A DNA stretch of 6,465 nucleotides, taken from NCBI GenBank assembly GCA_937899305.1, contig CALDJV010000348.1:1-6465 (forward strand), written 5' to 3'. Below the pieces are notes generated by a model, which was not told the origin of the DNA, did no database searches, and saw only the letters and a list, made by a program, of their open reading frames with translations. The DNA is from an uncultured Cytophagaceae bacterium. Its GTDB lineage: Bacteria > Bacteroidota > Bacteroidia > Cytophagales > Microscillaceae. Below are positions 5,270 through 6,465 of the stretch, in pieces (within the stretch, counting starts at the first letter, position 1; the number at the start of each line of letters is the position of its first letter). Position numbers and translations under genes: made by a program.

Positions 5270-6346
5270 TTAAGAGTGAGTAGAATGCTTGCTATGAAGC
5301 AAGCTTTGAGCAAAAGCAATGGCTTCGTTTTGGATGATATTTTCTCGGGTTTGATTTTTGGCCGGTTGCTGGCCCACCTTGTGTTTGATACGATCGCTCC
5401 GCAGGTATATCCCCAAGGGGTCAGTAAGCAAGCTTTTGCCCTCCGCGTTTAGTTTTACCCCGCCTGCAATGGTGTCGGTATGCGCTTGGGTGACTTTTTT
5501 GGCCGAAAATAGCCTGAATACTACTTGCTCGATGTAGCCTCGATAAGGCTCAATAAAATCGTACACCATACTACGTTGATTGTAGTCGTCGCGGTGCATA
5601 AACCCCACGTAAGGATCAATTCCCGCCACCGTGAGGGCCCGCTCGACGGTACTGTATAAAATACCATACCCATAATTGAGAAAGGCATTGAAGGCATCTT
5701 GGGCGGGACGTTTGCTCCGCCCTTTGAACTGGTAATCTGGATGAATTACCTGACTGAGTACCTCAAAGTACAACCGCCCAGCCGTGTCCGTCAGTTCTCG
5801 GGCAGTATCGGCAATGGCCAGGGCATGCGCACCTTCCAGAGCTCCTAATGAAGTTTGCAAAGCCTTGATTTGCTTGACTTTTTCGTTGAGGTAATCGGCG
5901 TGGTTGGCCCGGTGTTTTTTCAGCCAGTCCACCATTTTTATTTGATTACCCAGTTTGCGACTGAGCCATTGTTTTACCCACTGCAAACTCTGTTCGTCGA
6001 GGCTGGCCTCGAGCTGTTTTTTTCTGATTTTGGTAGTACTTCCCAACTTGGTATGCCATACCCGCCCCAGAGGTTCATCGTATTGGTCTATCAGTACAAT
6101 GTCTATATTGTTGACTAGAGCCAACTGCATGGCATCCACGGTGACAATGGTACCTGTGTGCAAAAAAATGCGGTGTACGGTATGGGCGGCAATAGGGGCG
6201 TGGCTCTCGTATTTTTGGGGTTTTACGGGGCGTATTACACCCTCGCTAGTGCGTTCAGTTTTGAGGGTACTGATGCTAAACATTTGATTTTTGACCTTGA
6301 GCGCAGCACCAAAAGAATTGAGGTACAAGTCGTTGGTAGTATTCAT
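5270..6346 (-). CDS. cas1: CRISPR-associated integrase/endonuclease Cas1
   Basis: This 358-residue protein is a complete Cas1, the metal-dependent integrase that inserts spacers at the leader-proximal repeat. An N-terminal beta domain (about 1-100, with VTVDAMQLALVNNIDIVLID at 68-87) precedes the helical catalytic domain. Recognisable are GRSKRPAQDAFNAFLNYGYG (209-228), the catalytic histidine in GFMHRDDYN (His251), DFIEPYR with Asp263 and Glu266, and the C-terminal TRENIIQNEAIAFAQSLL (333-350). An oddity: residues 183-194 read RELTDTAGRLYF. This aligns without gaps to the common RGIEGsAArlYF motif, placing Thr186 where the first metal-binding glutamate is expected; Glu184 or Asp187 may substitute. 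There is no reverse-transcriptase or Cas4 fusion. It is the first gene of the cas1-cas2-cas4 operon. The ATG at 6346 follows an AT-rich stretch with no Shine-Dalgarno sequence. The sequence alone does not fix the CRISPR subtype. Confidence 0.96.
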   Translation of the reverse strand: MNTTNDLYLNSFGAALKVKNQMFSISTLKTERTSEGVIRPVKPQKYESHAPIAAHTVHRIFLHTGTIVTVDAMQLALVNNIDIVLIDQYDEPLGRVWHTKLGSTTKIRKKQLEASLDEQSLQWVKQWLSRKLGNQIKMVDWLKKHRANHADYLNEKVKQIKALQTSLGALEGAHALAIADTARELTDTAGRLYFEVLSQVIHPDYQFKGRSKRPAQDAFNAFLNYGYGILYSTVERALTVAGIDPYVGFMHRDDYNQRSMVYDFIEPYRGYIEQVVFRLFSAKKVTQAHTDTIAGGVKLNAEGKSLLTDPLGIYLRSDRIKHKVGQQPAKNQTRENIIQNEAIAFAQSLLHSKHSTHS

Positions 6347-6465
6347 AAAAATAGCGTTTTATTTCGTTGGGAGTTTTTTAGTTTTAAAGTCCATAGTCGA
6401 TGGTCCATAGTTTTTGGTACTCTGACAAATTGGGTGGTAATTTATAAATTTACATTATGGATAGT
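6347..6465 (-). promoter_or_regulatory. Region upstream of cas1, with short direct repeats
   Basis: These 119 bases should hold the cas operon promoter, though no clear element could be assigned. GTCCATAGT occurs twice (6389-6397 and 6403-6411) with a 14-base period, and TATGGATAG near the window end (6456-6464) is a partial inverse copy. Any minus-strand gene entering from the right stops within 24 bases, so only the last few codons of an upstream gene could lie here. Confidence 0.4.

Noticed and set aside
4978..5452. Plus-strand open frames opposite cas2 and the end of cas1
   Set aside because: Antisense shadows; the residues resemble no known family and the minus-strand genes are certain.
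5855..6287. Plus-strand open frames opposite cas1
   Set aside because: Antisense shadows of cas1.

Overview
The window looks like a marine or environmental Bacteroidota chromosome, probably of the Cytophagales/Microscilla sort. This is inferred from A-rich start contexts without Shine-Dalgarno sequences, AT-rich intergenic DNA, a pair of SiaC/DUF1987 proteins, and short GTCCATAG-type repeats. No 16S rRNA or other strong taxonomic marker is present, so the assignment is soft.

Layout from left to right. Positions 1-446 carry no convincing gene, only homopolymer-rich DNA and a cluster of three inverted repeats ahead of the first gene. Positions 447-1313 hold two tandem plus-strand genes, 36 bp apart, encoding paralogous small SiaC/DUF1987 regulatory phosphoproteins; a strong intrinsic terminator follows at 1340-1361. 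Positions 1416-4174 are a CRISPR array of 38 repeats (37 bp, one shortened to 36) and 37 spacers (35-38 bp). Positions 4175-4374 are the AT-rich leader. Positions 4375-6346 hold a minus-strand adaptation operon in transcription order cas1-cas2-cas4. The last 119 bp lie upstream of cas1.

The CRISPR unit reads leftward as a whole. On the minus strand the repeat ends in GGATTGAAAC, the usual 5'-handle end of type I/III repeats. The leader sits on the right between cas4 and the array, and repeats decay toward the left. cas1, cas2, cas4, leader and array are therefore all co-oriented. Cas1-Cas2 would integrate new spacers at the leader-repeat junction near 4174, and Cas4 would trim prespacers and help select the PAM end. 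No interference gene (cas3, cas5-8, cas10, cas9 or cas12) and no cas6 is inside the window, so the subtype cannot be fixed; effectors must lie beyond the right edge or elsewhere in the genome.

The points most worth a second look are these: an apparent replacement of the canonical catalytic glutamate of Cas1 by threonine; an unusually polymorphic, patchwork repeat set that partly records array history; a tandem 73-bp repeat-spacer duplication; leader palindromes; and the divergent phosphosite of the two SiaC paralogues. I see no wholly new system here.
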